A stretch of 64,000 nucleotides of DNA from Prevotella vespertina (lineage in GTDB: Bacteria > Bacteroidota > Bacteroidia > Bacteroidales > Bacteroidaceae). This document shows positions 53,781 through 63,438 of the stretch, one piece after another (position 1 is the stretch's first letter; every line of letters starts with the position of its first letter). The position numbers were made by a program, and so were the translations under genes. The notes beneath the pieces are model-generated. The model was not told the DNA's origin and did not search any database. It saw only the letters and a list, made by a program, of their open reading frames with translations. The stretch is taken from the NCBI RefSeq assembly GCF_009728485.1, contig NZ_VVIQ01000006.1:111295-175294 (forward strand), read 5' to 3'.

Positions 53781-54116
53781 ATGCAGGAAACAAGACAAAA
53801 CCGTATATCACGCCTCCTTCAGAAGGAATTGGCAAGTATATTCCAGACACAGACACGCATGATGCATGGCGTATTGGTGAGTGTTACACGTGTGAAAGTA
53901 AGTCCAGACCTTAGTATCTGTACTGCTTACCTCAGTATCTTCCCATCAGAAAAGGGAGACGAACTACTAAAGAACATCAATGCTAATGAGAAGACAATCC
54001 GTTATGAATTAGGTCAGCGCGTACATAATCAGCTACGCATTATACCAGAGTTACGCTTCTTCATTGATGACTCACTCGACTATCTAGAACGCATTGACGA
54101 ATTACTTAAGAAGTAA
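53781..54116 (+). CDS. rbfA: Ribosome-binding factor A
   Basis: The 111-aa protein assists maturation of the 30S subunit. The start METRQNRISRLLQKELASIF-type segment (here MQETRQNRISRLLQKELA) and the KH-like core VTRVKVSPDLSICTAYLSIF, then the conserved LRIIPELRFFIDDSLDYLERID, identify RbfA. Length is standard once the start after the promoter is used. It is followed by the permease gene after 49 bp. Confidence 0.92.
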   Translation: MQETRQNRISRLLQKELASIFQTQTRMMHGVLVSVTRVKVSPDLSICTAYLSIFPSEKGDELLKNINANEKTIRYELGQRVHNQLRIIPELRFFIDDSLDYLERIDELLKK

Positions 54117-54165
54117 GCCCTCTCATTCACTAGCATATAACATTCTGTACACAACATTCGAAGAC

Positions 54166-55398
54166 ATGAATTTTCCCTTTTACATAGCCCGTCGTTACCT
54201 CTTTTCAAAGAAGAGTACACATGCAATAAACGTCATCAGTCTTATCTCCGTACTCGGTGTGGCTGTGGCAACAATGGCTTTGGTGGTTGTGTTAAGTGGG
54301 TTCAATGGATTCTCCGACTTGGTAGCTTCATTCTTTACTAACTTTGATCCGCAACTGAAGATAGAAGCAACAAAAGGGAAAGCAATGCCTGCCGATGACC
54401 CTTTACTTATAAAGGTTAAACACCTCCCAGGCGTTGAGGTAGCTACCGAATGTGTACAGGATCAAGCACTGGCTGTCTATCACGATAAACAGGCTATGGT
54501 AACAGTGAAAGGTGTGGAAGACAACTTTGATTCGCTCACACACATCAGTAATATCCTCTATGGTGACGGCGATTTCACACTGCATGTAGCCAATCTACAA
54601 TATGGTGTAATTGGTATAAGACTGGCACAAGACCTTGGTACAGGGGTGACATGGCAGGATTATTTGCAGATATATGCGCCTCAAAGGGAGGGACAATATG
54701 ATGCTTCTAACCCTACAAATGCTTTTGTGAAGGACTCACTTGTATCTCCGGGAGCATTATTCCAAGTAAAGCAAAGCAAGTATGATCAAGGTTACATCAT
54801 TACGTCAATAGACTTTGCTCGCCGCATATTTAACCGCCAAGGAGAGATTACATCACTAGAGTTACGCATGAAGCCGGGCGTGGATATTGACAATGCAAAG
54901 GAAGAGATACAAGCCATATTAGGTGATAAATATAAGGTGCTCGACCGCTATGAGCAACAAGCTGACACGTTTAATATCATGCGTATAGAGAAGCTCTTTG
55001 CTTATGTCTTCCTCACGTTTATCCTTATGGTTGCCTGCTTTAACATCATAGGTTCGCTCTCCATGCTCATCATCGACAAAAAGAATGACGTTATCACCCT
55101 GCGCAACCTTGGCGCTACTGATGGGCAGATACGCCGCATCTTCCTCTTTGAAGGACGTATGATATCGGCAGCAGGAGCAGTAATTGGTATCGTGCTCGGT
55201 CTCATCCTATGCTGGTTGCAACAAACTTATGGGCTTGTTCAGCTTGGCGACCAGGCTGGCAACTTCGTTGTCAACGCTTATCCTATCAGCGTTCATCCCG
55301 AAGACATTCTCCTTATCTTCCTCACAGTTATCCTCGTTGGATGGCTTTCCGTATGGTATCCTGTGCGTTATATGAGCCGTAAACTGACGAAAGAATGA
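54166..55398 (+). CDS. LolC/LolE-type ABC transporter permease (FtsX fold)
   Basis: From the ATG at 54166 the product is 410 aa; an upstream TTG start at 54094 would overlap rbfA. One N-terminal transmembrane helix (VISLISVLGVAVATMALVVV), a large periplasmic MacB_PCD-like domain, then three helices (FLTFILMVACFNIIGSLSML, IISAAGAVIGIVLGLILCWL, LLIFLTVILVGWLSVWYPV). The layout matches lipoprotein-releasing permeases; the sequence IARRYLFSKKSTHAINVISL is typical. The ATPase partner is not in the window. Confidence 0.9.
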   Translation: MNFPFYIARRYLFSKKSTHAINVISLISVLGVAVATMALVVVLSGFNGFSDLVASFFTNFDPQLKIEATKGKAMPADDPLLIKVKHLPGVEVATECVQDQALAVYHDKQAMVTVKGVEDNFDSLTHISNILYGDGDFTLHVANLQYGVIGIRLAQDLGTGVTWQDYLQIYAPQREGQYDASNPTNAFVKDSLVSPGALFQVKQSKYDQGYIITSIDFARRIFNRQGEITSLELRMKPGVDIDNAKEEIQAILGDKYKVLDRYEQQADTFNIMRIEKLFAYVFLTFILMVACFNIIGSLSMLIIDKKNDVITLRNLGATDGQIRRIFLFEGRMISAAGAVIGIVLGLILCWLQQTYGLVQLGDQAGNFVVNAYPISVHPEDILLIFLTVILVGWLSVWYPVRYMSRKLTKE

Positions 55399-55501
55399 GA
55401 TAGAAGAAACTATCTAATACCAGCACACGAGCCCTGCACTTCTACCATAAAACACGAATAGAGACTCATCACACTTACAAATAACTAAACATCTAAACAA
55501 T

Positions 55502-56056
55502 ATGACTGAGAACCTAAACGACAAGATCATTATCTACCAAAGTGAAGATGGTAAGACCCAACTTGATGTGAAGTTGGAAGGAGAGACCGTGTGGCTTAGT
55601 ACGAGACAGATGGCTGAACTCTTCAACAAAGAGGAGTCTAACATTCGTAGACATGTAAATAACGTATTCAAAGAAGCCGAATTAAAGAGAGAGAATAACG
55701 TGCATTTTTTGCACGTTAATGGCGTTAAGAAACCTGTCCCTTATTACACTCTTGATGTTATCATCTCCGTTGGCTATCGTGTACATAGTCAACGAGGGGT
55801 GCGTTTCCGCCAATGGGCTAACAGCGTTCTCAAGCAATATCTTGTAAAAGGTTATGCCATTAATGAGAACATTCGCAAGCAGCAGATTGCCGAATTAAGA
55901 CAGCTGGTGCAAGTCGTTGGTAGAACCATTCAGCAACAGCCAGCGAAGTCTACTGACGAAAGCAATGCCCTCACGCTGATGATTGCAGAGAGCAAGACGG
56001 AAGAGAAAGACATAATAGTAAAAGTGGTGGTAAACCTTATCAATCAAGCAAACTGA
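55502..56056 (+). CDS. RhuM-family protein, probably C-terminally truncated
   Basis: The 184-aa protein matches the N-terminal half of RhuM/virulence-associated proteins: TVWLSTRQMAELFNKEESNI, HVNGVKKPVPYYTLDVIISV, GYRVHSQRGVRFRQWANSVL. Full-length RhuM proteins are usually about 330 aa; here the sequence turns to unrelated residues after EEKDIIVKVV and ends. It may be a natural short form or a decayed gene. The function of the family is unclear; it is often found with phage-defence or mobile loci. Confidence 0.7.
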   Translation: MTENLNDKIIIYQSEDGKTQLDVKLEGETVWLSTRQMAELFNKEESNIRRHVNNVFKEAELKRENNVHFLHVNGVKKPVPYYTLDVIISVGYRVHSQRGVRFRQWANSVLKQYLVKGYAINENIRKQQIAELRQLVQVVGRTIQQQPAKSTDESNALTLMIAESKTEEKDIIVKVVVNLINQAN

Positions 56057-56095
56057 TAAATCCATAAACATAATTATAAACCAAAACAAAAGAGT

Positions 56096-56641
56096 ATGAA
56101 AAAGATTCTATTATCCTTAACGCTACTCATGCTATCCGTAGTTATGTATGCGCAAAATGAAGTAACTAAGTTCTTAGGCATCCCTATTGATGGGACTAAG
56201 GCTGATATGATTCAAAAATTAAAGGCAAAAGGATTTACATACAATGCCCAAATAGGTTTACTTGAAGGAACATTTAATGGAGAAAATGTATATATCTCTA
56301 TACTTACAAACAAAAGCAAAGTGTGGAGGATTGCCGTAACTGATGAAACTGGTCGTGATGAAGGACAGATAAAAATAAGATTCAACAAGTTATGTCAACA
56401 ATTTAACGACAATCCCAAGTACTATTCATTAAAAGGAACACAAAAGCTATCTGATAATGACGATATCTCATACGAAATGATTGCACACCATAAACAATTT
56501 GAAGCCACCTACTACCAATTACCATATACAGGTGCGCTGGACAGAACAGTTTGGTTTACCATAGGAAAAGCAGACGGTAAATATTACATATCCTTATTTT
56601 ATGAAAATAACAAGAACGAGTCTCATGGCGAAGACTTATAA
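56096..56641 (+). CDS. Secreted protein of unknown function
   Basis: The 181-aa product has a signal peptide (ILLSLTLLMLSVVMYAQ), so it is probably periplasmic. The mature region is rich in beta strand-forming residues and includes FLGIPIDGTKADMIQKLKAKG near the start, a pattern I know from several uncharacterised Bacteroidetes proteins. No domain assignment. A terminator follows at 56703-56741. Confidence 0.65.
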   Translation: MKKILLSLTLLMLSVVMYAQNEVTKFLGIPIDGTKADMIQKLKAKGFTYNAQIGLLEGTFNGENVYISILTNKSKVWRIAVTDETGRDEGQIKIRFNKLCQQFNDNPKYYSLKGTQKLSDNDDISYEMIAHHKQFEATYYQLPYTGALDRTVWFTIGKADGKYYISLFYENNKNESHGEDL

Positions 56642-56702
56642 CCTTAACAGAACATCATTTATCAAGTCAAGCAGATAAGCAACGACAAAACTACCAACAT
56701 AC

Positions 56703-56741
56703 GACTCCCGATCCTTTCTCATAGGTTCGGGAGTCTTTTTT
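56703..56741 (+). terminator. Terminator after the secreted protein gene
   Basis: GACTCCCGATCC and GGTTCGGGAGTC pair over about 9-11 positions around a loop, followed by TTTTTT (56736-56741). Confidence 0.8.
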
Positions 56742-56754
56742 ATTATGTTTCGAC

Positions 56755-56785
56755 TTGCAAAGAAGCAGGATTTGTATTATCTTTG
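56755..56785 (+). promoter_or_regulatory. Promoter of HU-like paralogue B
   Basis: TTG (56755-56757), a 20-bp spacer and TATCTTTG (56778-56785) match the consensus fully. Same spacing and sequence type as the promoter at 48387-48417. Confidence 0.75.
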
Positions 56786-56801
56786 TACGGGTCTAAAGTT
56801 T

Positions 56802-56889
56802 GTTTCATCATGAAGAGACACAGGTTTCATCACGATGAGACACTCGTTTCATCATGAAGAGACACTCGTTTCACCATGGTGAAACTGAA
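56802..56889. repeat. 22-bp tandem array B in the leader of HU-like paralogue B
   Basis: GTTTCA starts at 56802, 56824, 56846 and 56868, exactly 22 bp apart. Units 1 and 3 share GTTTCATCATGAAGAGACAC, unit 2 is GTTTCATCACGATGAGACAC. The fourth unit contains TTTCACCATGGTGAAA, the same palindrome as array A. The array begins 16 bp after the -7 box and ends about 120 bp before the start codon. Confidence 0.9.
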
Positions 56890-57009
56890 TTTAGACCATG
56901 ACTAAAAAGATCAAACATGCGGATTAAATCGTTAAGAAGTACGCTAGTAAAAATTATGAGATACTAGATTTATTCCGCACTAACCATAAACCAAAAGAAA
57001 GGATATACT

Positions 57010-57606
57010 ATGGCAATTGATTACAAACTAATGAGAGCAACTGGCGGATTACCTAAGAATGCCGAGTTGAAAGTTATTACCGTGGAGAGACAAACGGCTA
57101 GTTTAAGGCGAATGAGTAAGAGCATTGAGCAGGCAACATCGCTCACAACGGGCGATATTCTCGCTACAATTATTGCCTTGAAGTCGGAGATGGTAGCCGA
57201 ACTGAAGATGGGGAATCGGGTTCATATACCAGGTATTGGCTACTTCTCACTTGCACTGAAAGGTGACATTTACAGAGACTCTCGATCGAACAGACCACGA
57301 TTGCGCAATGCAGCTATACGTAAAATTAAGTTCCGCCCTGACGCTGAATTTCTGCATGATCTTGGTGGGATTGAGATAAGGAATATAACCGACGAATATG
57401 GTATGACGGCTGTTCCAAATAGTGATGAGATTGATGCCGCCGTAGATAATTTACTCACTAATGGACACGTCTTTACATCGGAGCAATTCCGACGGAGCTT
57501 AGATCTCTCGAAATCTACATCTTATAGGCTCCTTACCAAACTAGAAGCTGAAGGAAAGATTGTTAACATCGGTTCTCGCCGTTGCAAGCTATTCAGAAAG
57601 GCTTAA
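57010..57606 (+). CDS. HU-like DNA-binding protein with C-terminal winged helix (paralogue B)
   Basis: The 198-aa protein has the same architecture as the 47547-48161 product: an HU/IHF-like N-terminal region (MAIDYKLMRATGGLPKNAEL, then SLTTGDILATIIALKSEMVA and MGNRVHIPGIGYFSLAL) and a winged HTH (FTSEQFRRSLDLSKSTSYRLL, then TKLEAEGKIVNIGSRRCKLF). The two paralogues share long identical segments, over half the residues by eye. Regulation by binding its own leader array is inferred from the 22-bp repeats and promoter upstream. Confidence 0.88.
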   Translation: MAIDYKLMRATGGLPKNAELKVITVERQTASLRRMSKSIEQATSLTTGDILATIIALKSEMVAELKMGNRVHIPGIGYFSLALKGDIYRDSRSNRPRLRNAAIRKIKFRPDAEFLHDLGGIEIRNITDEYGMTAVPNSDEIDAAVDNLLTNGHVFTSEQFRRSLDLSKSTSYRLLTKLEAEGKIVNIGSRRCKLFRKA

Positions 57607-57669
57607 CGTCAGCGCAAAAGAAAAGGGGCAAAGGTATGTTTTTATAAATATAATTGCTATATTTGCAGC

Positions 57670-57897
57670 ATGAAGAAGGATAGAAGATATTTCAGAAAAG
57701 AGACGCTATCAAAGCTCTACTTAGAGGCAAGTAGATATAGCCTCGACTTGTCAAAGCTAATCTTTGGCGGTATCATCCTTTCGGGTATCATGGGAATGCA
57801 GATAGAGAAGGCGTATCTTTTAATCGTCGGACTCATAGCTGTTATTCTCACAGCACTCTTCGGATTCATTATGTTCTTATTAGCAAACAAAAAGTAG
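57670..57897 (+). CDS. Small two-helix membrane protein (DUF6722-like)
   Basis: The 75-aa protein has a charged N-terminus and two hydrophobic helices (LIFGGIILSGIMGM and YLLIVGLIAVILTALFGFIMFLL). Resembles a Bacteroidetes family annotated DUF6722; unknown function. A TATATTTG box lies only 5 bp before the ATG (57658-57665), so either it is not a promoter or the transcript is leaderless. It is followed after 5 bp by a second small membrane gene. Confidence 0.65.
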   Translation: MKKDRRYFRKETLSKLYLEASRYSLDLSKLIFGGIILSGIMGMQIEKAYLLIVGLIAVILTALFGFIMFLLANKK

Positions 57898-57902
57898 AAG
57901 TT

Positions 57903-58016
57903 ATGGAGTTAATCTATTTTCTAATAGCTGTTTCGGCTATTGCTGCACTTGGCTGTATATGGGGACTCATTCAACTCAATAAGACGAGCCACGAAGAAAC
58001 AGGAAATATAGCTTGA
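57903..58016 (+). CDS. 37-aa single-helix membrane peptide
   Basis: This short gene reads MELIYFLIAVSAIAALGCIW, then GLIQLNKTSHEETGNIA. It has one hydrophobic helix and a polar tail. It lies 5 bp after the 75-aa membrane protein, with GAAGTT just before the ATG, and is likely part of the same transcript. It ends before the terminator at 58087-58122. Evidence is limited to context and composition. Confidence 0.5.
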   Translation: MELIYFLIAVSAIAALGCIWGLIQLNKTSHEETGNIA

Positions 58017-58086
58017 GCCAAATTAATTGTGCATAACATGGAAGAGGATATCTTTCTCTCTTTCGCAGGCTATCCAGTATCAATAA

Positions 58087-58122
58087 AAAGCCATTCTCAA
58101 CACTTGATTGAGAATGGCTTTC
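58087..58122. terminator. Bidirectional terminator before glycogen phosphorylase
   Basis: AAGCCATTCTCAA and TTGAGAATGGCTT form a perfect stem with a 7-nt loop, with A-run on one side and TCTTATT on the other. It lies between the small membrane genes and the convergent glgP gene. Confidence 0.75.
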
Positions 58123-58147
58123 TTATTATGTATATGCTTTATCTGTC

Positions 58148-60706
58148 TTAGCCAATCCACTTCACATAAGCGAAGTCTTGACGATGTGGCAAGAGGTCGT
58201 TCTTAGGGAACATACGTACTGCGTACTTGTAAGCACCAGCCTCAGTAGCATCGAATAATGCCTCGAAGGTATAGTGATTACTCTCTGTCTTCACTAGCTT
58301 GAATGGGATAACCTTATGGATGTTGACGTCATCAACAGGCGCATTCTTCAAGAATACAAGTTCAAGACCTACAGCGTCGTTCAAGCCCTGCTCATCGATG
58401 GTGTAAGTAACCTTCAACTGATGACCTGTAGAGATATCCTGTAAGGCTTCTTCATTCTTTGAAACAACATAGATGCTGTCCCAACGCTCTGCAACTGACT
58501 CTTTCCAAAGAGCAATCTCCTTGGCTAACTTGCAGTCGTTCTTCTGTAACTCGTATGAACGAAGTGCCTGACGCTCGTAGAACTTGTCATAATAGTCATC
58601 CAACTGACGCTTCATTGTATAGTGAGGAGCGATAGTTGCAATAGAGTTCTTTACAACCTTCACCCAATCCTCAGAGTAACCCTTCTTCTTATCCTTGCTG
58701 AAGTAGAGCGGTGCAATCTCATTCTCGAGCAGACTATAGATAGTGGCTGCATCGAGCTGATCCTGATAGCCCTGGTTCTGATAGGTACGCTTCTCTGGCA
58801 ATGCCCAGCCAGCTCCCTCGCGGTAGCCTTCAACCCACCAGCCATCAAGTACTGAGAGGTTAACAACACCGTTCATTTCTGCCTTCTCACCAGATGTACC
58901 ACTTGCCTCGAGTGGACGAGTTGGTGTGTTCATCCAGATATCAACTCCAGAAACGAGACGACGAGCCAACTGCATATCGTAATCCTCAAGGAAAATAATC
59001 TTACCGAGGAACTGTGGCATACGTGAAATCTCAAAGATACGCTTGATAAGTCCCTGACCAGCGCCATCAGCTGGGTGAGCCTTACCTGAGAAGAAGAACA
59101 GAACTGGACGCTCTGGGTTGTTTACAATCTTCTCCAAACGCTCAAGGTCAGTGAAAAGCAAGTGTGCACGCTTGTAAGTAGCAAAGCGACGGCAGAAACC
59201 AATCATCAATGCGTTAGGGTTGATACGCTCAAGGATAGAAACGACCTTAGCTGGGTCACCCTGATTGCGGAGCCACTGCTTAGTGAACTTATCACGGATA
59301 TACTTGATGAGCTTCTGCTTCAATGCCATACGTGTCTCCCAGATTTCAGCATCTGGCACATCGTAGATAGCGTGCCAGATAGACTCGTTACTCTGGTCGC
59401 CCATGAAGCTCTTGTCAAAGTACTTATCATAAACCTTACGCCACTCTGTTGCTGTCCATGTTGGGAGGTGTACACCATTGGTTACATAACCTACAGCATT
59501 CTCCTCAGGGAAGTAACCCTTCCACAATGGAGCAAACATCTTCTGACTTACCCAACCATGAAGCTTTGACACACCATTGATTTCCTGACAGGTGTTACAA
59601 GCGAAGGTACTCATACAGAAACGCTCGCTGTGATCGTCTGGATTTGTACGACCCATACCAATGAACTCATCCCAAGAAATACCGAGCTTAGCAGGATAAT
59701 CACCCATATACTTGCCGAAGAGTTCCTCGTCGAAATAGTCGTGACCTGCAGGAACTGGAGTGTGAACGGTATAGAGTGATGAAGCACGTACAAGCTCCAT
59801 AGCCTGATTGAATGTCAATCCACTCTCGATGTAGTCGCAAAGACGCTGGAGGTTGCAAAGTGCTGCATGACCTTCATTGCAGTGATAGATATCCTTCTTG
59901 ATACCCAATTTCTTCAAAGTAAGGATACCACCAATACCGAGCAATATCTCCTGCTTCAAACGATTCTCCCAGTCACCACCATAGAGAGAGTGAGTGATAG
60001 GACGGTCGAACTCAGAGTTCATATCGTTGTCTGTATCGAGCAAGTAAAGCTTAATACGACCAACATTCACACGCCAAACAAGTGCATGTACCTGATAGTT
60101 ACGATAAGGTACATCAACAACAACCTGGTTGCCGTTCTCATCGAGCTCACGCTCAATAGGAAGAGAGTTGAAATTCTGTGCATCGTACTTAGCAATCTGC
60201 TGTCCATCCATAGAGAGGCTCTGTGTGAAGTAACCGAAACGATAGAGGAAACCCACAGCACAGAAGTCTACATTAGAGTCAGACGCCTCCTTAATGTAGT
60301 CACCTGCCAAGATACCAAGACCACCAGAATAGATCTTTAAGGCTTGGTTCAGACCAAATTCCATACAGAAGTAAGCAACTGACGCACGCTTATTATTAGG
60401 CTTTACATCCATGTAAGCACGGAACTTCTTGTAAACGTCACCCACTTGTTTCATGAGTTTCTTATCCTTTACAATCGCTTCCTTACGGTCATAGCTAAGA
60501 CGCTCTAGAAGTAGAACTGGGTTGTGCCCCACTTCCTCATAAAGAGTTTCGTCAAGTGCCTTAAACATGTTACGTGCTTCGTAATTCCACGCCCACCACA
60601 TATTGTGAGCAATCTCATCAAGACATGCCAATTCTGTTGGCAGGGTTGACTTCACTGTAACCTCTTTCCACTGAGGTTCATTGGAATAATCTGACTTAAT
60701 TTTCAT
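58148..60706 (-). CDS. glgP: Alpha-glucan (glycogen) phosphorylase
   Basis: The 852-aa PLP-dependent enzyme releases glucose-1-phosphate from glycogen. A DUF3417-type N-terminal region ([20 protein letters not shown]) and the core with [10 protein letters not shown] and the PLP-Lys motif [22 protein letters not shown] (Lys in SGEK) identify the GT35 alpha-glucan phosphorylase branch. A C-terminal extension of about 100 residues ([20 protein letters not shown]) looks like a glucan-binding or DUF-type domain. It lies 51 bp downstream of glycogen synthase, with which it forms a glycogen operon. Confidence 0.93.
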   Translation of the reverse strand: MKIKSDYSNEPQWKEVTVKSTLPTELACLDEIAHNMWWAWNYEARNMFKALDETLYEEVGHNPVLLLERLSYDRKEAIVKDKKLMKQVGDVYKKFRAYMDVKPNNKRASVAYFCMEFGLNQALKIYSGGLGILAGDYIKEASDSNVDFCAVGFLYRFGYFTQSLSMDGQQIAKYDAQNFNSLPIERELDENGNQVVVDVPYRNYQVHALVWRVNVGRIKLYLLDTDNDMNSEFDRPITHSLYGGDWENRLKQEILLGIGGILTLKKLGIKKDIYHCNEGHAALCNLQRLCDYIESGLTFNQAMELVRASSLYTVHTPVPAGHDYFDEELFGKYMGDYPAKLGISWDEFIGMGRTNPDDHSERFCMSTFACNTCQEINGVSKLHGWVSQKMFAPLWKGYFPEENAVGYVTNGVHLPTWTATEWRKVYDKYFDKSFMGDQSNESIWHAIYDVPDAEIWETRMALKQKLIKYIRDKFTKQWLRNQGDPAKVVSILERINPNALMIGFCRRFATYKRAHLLFTDLERLEKIVNNPERPVLFFFSGKAHPADGAGQGLIKRIFEISRMPQFLGKIIFLEDYDMQLARRLVSGVDIWMNTPTRPLEASGTSGEKAEMNGVVNLSVLDGWWVEGYREGAGWALPEKRTYQNQGYQDQLDAATIYSLLENEIAPLYFSKDKKKGYSEDWVKVVKNSIATIAPHYTMKRQLDDYYDKFYERQALRSYELQKNDCKLAKEIALWKESVAERWDSIYVVSKNEEALQDISTGHQLKVTYTIDEQGLNDAVGLELVFLKNAPVDDVNIHKVIPFKLVKTESNHYTFEALFDATEAGAYKYAVRMFPKNDLLPHRQDFAYVKWIG

Positions 60707-60757
60707 AAATTCTCTTAGTTTTTGACTATTTATCGTTTATCGTTATTAAAGCAAGTA

Positions 60758-62404
60758 TCAGTCATTACGTACTGCTGCTTTACGTAGAGCTATGTCGTAT
60801 GCCTGCTCATAATAGCGAATGAACTCACTCCATAAGGCTTTATGTGAGAGCTTTTCCGCATTACGGCGACATTTATTTACGATTGAATTATTAAAGTTCG
60901 AGTAACGAACAACTGTATCCTTAATACCATCGGCCACTTCCAAATAATTGTAATCGGTGCGATGCAACACTTTCACTCCATCTTCTATTTCGCTATATGC
61001 GCCCTTCTCGGTATTTGCCCACAAGCCAAAGCCTGCAAGGTCAGTTGTAATACAAGGTACCTTAAATGCAACTGCTTCCAATGGAGTATAGCCCCAAGGC
61101 TCATAATAAGAAGGATAAACACAGAGATCATTTCCTAATACAAGATCGTAATAACTCATATTAAGAACACCATCATCGCCTGTAAGATAACAAGGCACAA
61201 AGATAAGTTTCACCTTGTCACCCTTTGCATTGCGAATACCAAGCGACTGTGCCATATTCATCACATTATCATGCTCCTGTTCGTTGAGCCAGTGCGTCAA
61301 GAGTGGCATATCAAGAGGAGTATCAAAACTCTCTCCACTATTCAGACGATCAATAAGGTCTTGTCGTGGACTATTTACCCATCCTGGTACTTCTATAAAG
61401 GCAACGACCTCTTTCTTTAGATTCTCATCAAAGCGTAATCTATTCATCGCTTCAATGAAGACATCAATTCCTTTATTACGGAATTCATAACGCCCACTGG
61501 TTGAAACAATCAATGTATCATCGTTAAAATCAGAACCAGTAAGAGCATTTGCTACATCTAATAGACGCTTACGAGCTACCTTACGCTTCTTTGTGAAGGC
61601 CGCCCCCTTAGGAACAAAATCATTCTCAAAGCCATTCGGTAGAACAATATCTACAGGCTTCTCAAGTAATTCCTTACATTCCGTAGCTGTTATATCGCTC
61701 ACCGTAGTGAAACAATCTACATGATGAGCAGTCTGCTTCTCTATAGAATGTTTGCTCTCCATATTCAACTCGGAAGCCATTTGATCACCATTATAAGCCC
61801 ACAAATATTCGTATAAAGGCTTATTATTACCAGCAATACTACGCCCAATACAAGTGGCATGGGTTGTAAAGATGGATGCTATCTGGGGCATACGATGTTG
61901 AAGAACAAGCGCAGCAAAACCTGTTTGCCACTCGTTAGCATGGAAGATCACCTTATCTTTCTCACTAAGATAGAACTTATAGAAACTCTCTACAACAAGA
62001 GCCGTAGCGTAAGCAAACATTGCAGATTCGTCATAATCTCCATAGGCATGAAGACTATCAACATGATAATATTCCCATAGCTTACCATACAATTCATCTT
62101 TGTGAGCATAAACCTCTCTAAAGTCAACAAGCATGGCGATGGGCTCACCAGGAATATCCCAACGACCAACCTTAACCTTTAGACCATCAACCAATGCCTT
62201 TTGTTGCCAATCGGCAAAAAGACTATCATCTTGCTTGAAATAAGGAGATTGAGATTCATACCAACAATCTGGACCAAGGAATATCACATGATCCTTCATC
62301 CTGTCCTGTAATGTCTTTGCGCGAGTGGAAAGTACAGTATAGATACCTCCGACCTTATTACATACCTCCCAACTAGTTTCGAAAATATAATCCGGAAACA
62401 ACAT
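60758..62404 (-). CDS. Glycogen synthase, GT3-like
   Basis: From the ATG at 62402-62404 the product is 548 aa. FETSWEVCNKVGGIYTVLS, STHATCIGRSIAGN and YEPWGYTPLEAVAFKVPCIT are typical of GT3 (eukaryote-type GYS) synthases, found in many Bacteroidetes. It extends glycogen with alpha-1,4 glucose units from a sugar nucleotide. The in-frame ATG at 62479 gives an unrelated hydrophobic extension and starts upstream of the promoter; the promoter at 62439-62470 supports the shorter form. Confidence 0.9.
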   Translation of the reverse strand: MLFPDYIFETSWEVCNKVGGIYTVLSTRAKTLQDRMKDHVIFLGPDCWYESQSPYFKQDDSLFADWQQKALVDGLKVKVGRWDIPGEPIAMLVDFREVYAHKDELYGKLWEYYHVDSLHAYGDYDESAMFAYATALVVESFYKFYLSEKDKVIFHANEWQTGFAALVLQHRMPQIASIFTTHATCIGRSIAGNNKPLYEYLWAYNGDQMASELNMESKHSIEKQTAHHVDCFTTVSDITATECKELLEKPVDIVLPNGFENDFVPKGAAFTKKRKVARKRLLDVANALTGSDFNDDTLIVSTSGRYEFRNKGIDVFIEAMNRLRFDENLKKEVVAFIEVPGWVNSPRQDLIDRLNSGESFDTPLDMPLLTHWLNEQEHDNVMNMAQSLGIRNAKGDKVKLIFVPCYLTGDDGVLNMSYYDLVLGNDLCVYPSYYEPWGYTPLEAVAFKVPCITTDLAGFGLWANTEKGAYSEIEDGVKVLHRTDYNYLEVADGIKDTVVRYSNFNNSIVNKCRRNAEKLSHKALWSEFIRYYEQAYDIALRKAAVRND

Positions 62405-62438
62405 CTTTCCTCTTAAAAAAATTGATATATATCGCATA

Positions 62439-62470
62439 CAAAGGTAATACAAAAAACATAGAAAACACAA
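62439..62470 (-). promoter_or_regulatory. Promoter of the glycogen synthase gene
   Basis: Minus-strand TTG (62468-62470), a 21-bp spacer and TACCTTTG (62439-62446) match the consensus. The predicted start is about 30 bp before the chosen ATG. Confidence 0.65.
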
Positions 62471-62552
62471 CTTTACCACTTACATTTTTAAACGCTACGA
62501 GTAAAATAACCACTAAATTGATTAACTTTGCATATATCAAACAATTAGAATT

Positions 62553-63038
62553 ATGAAACATAGAATAGTTATTGTAGTATTAGTTCTGTTATCTATGGGA
62601 CTCAACATGAATGCTCAAAACGTAACAGGAGAGGCAAAGAAGAGTGAAAGTCTAAAGAAAGAGGGACAAGATAGTATCTTCAAAGCTCATTTAGTGAATA
62701 ATGAATATCAGGTTTGGTTAGATATCAACTTCTACGATAACAACATTATTGTACCACGCCAAGAGATATTCGGAAAAGTTCCCGGTTACTTCGGTGCTAA
62801 ACGTGATACCCGTAAATGGATTATTTCTGAAGCAACCATCAAAGGCAAGAAAGCGATACTTACCATCATCAATGACTATGGAAGTGAAGACTTAAAAGCT
62901 GAATTAAAACGTAATACAGAAGGAACTTACACGCTTACACGCTTAGATGGAAGTGTGATGAAGATTGTGGTTGACAATAAATGGGTAAAGATTCCAAAGG
63001 AACTCACCTTTAATCTCGTATATAAGACATCAAAGTAA
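62553..63038 (+). CDS. Secreted protein of unknown function (DUF4251-like)
   Basis: The 161-aa product has a signal peptide (VIVVLVLLSMGLNMNAQ) and a beta-rich mature region: LVNNEYQVWLDINFYDNNI, GYFGAKRDTRKWIISEATIK, GKKAILTIINDYGSEDLKAE. This resembles uncharacterised Bacteroidetes secreted proteins; no function assigned. A TAACTTTG -7 box at 62523-62530 precedes the gene. Context gives no further clue. Confidence 0.65.
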   Translation: MKHRIVIVVLVLLSMGLNMNAQNVTGEAKKSESLKKEGQDSIFKAHLVNNEYQVWLDINFYDNNIIVPRQEIFGKVPGYFGAKRDTRKWIISEATIKGKKAILTIINDYGSEDLKAELKRNTEGTYTLTRLDGSVMKIVVDNKWVKIPKELTFNLVYKTSK

Positions 63039-63430
63039 TAAAGGAACTTTAGAAGACTTAATCACTCCAAAACTTTTTAGCATCTTCTTTCTCATCACAG
63101 AACTCGTCAAAGGGTAATTCCTTTGCGAGTTGATGTCCAGAACCTTCATGATTATGATTGTGTGCTACAAATGACAAACACGAAAGAAGATATATCCTTA
63201 TTAACGAAACCCTATAACAAGTAGTTATCTCCGATTATTAAAATCAATGTTATGAGGGAATCTAAATATTGAACAAAAGCAAACACTATATGGAACCAAG
63301 ACTATCTCAGTCCTATACCGAGGTATTTAATTGTCCATATTTCCCCATCCTATCTTTAAAATTACCTAATTCAAGACATCATTTCCCTAACCCTAATAAG
63401 GTCATATAATAAGAAGAAATATCACATCTC
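63039..63430. other. Intergenic region without recognised gene
   Basis: The first 150 bp contain a hairpin (ACTCG-TCAAAGG / CCTTTG-CGAGT, about 63104-63134) that may be a terminator. The rest is AT-rich with no credible open frame. Confidence 0.5.
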
Positions 63431-63438
63431 CAAAAAGC

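Noticed and set aside
62405..62479. Longer glycogen synthase with a hydrophobic N-terminus
   Set aside because: It would begin upstream of a consensus promoter, and GT3 synthases start at the FETSWEV region.
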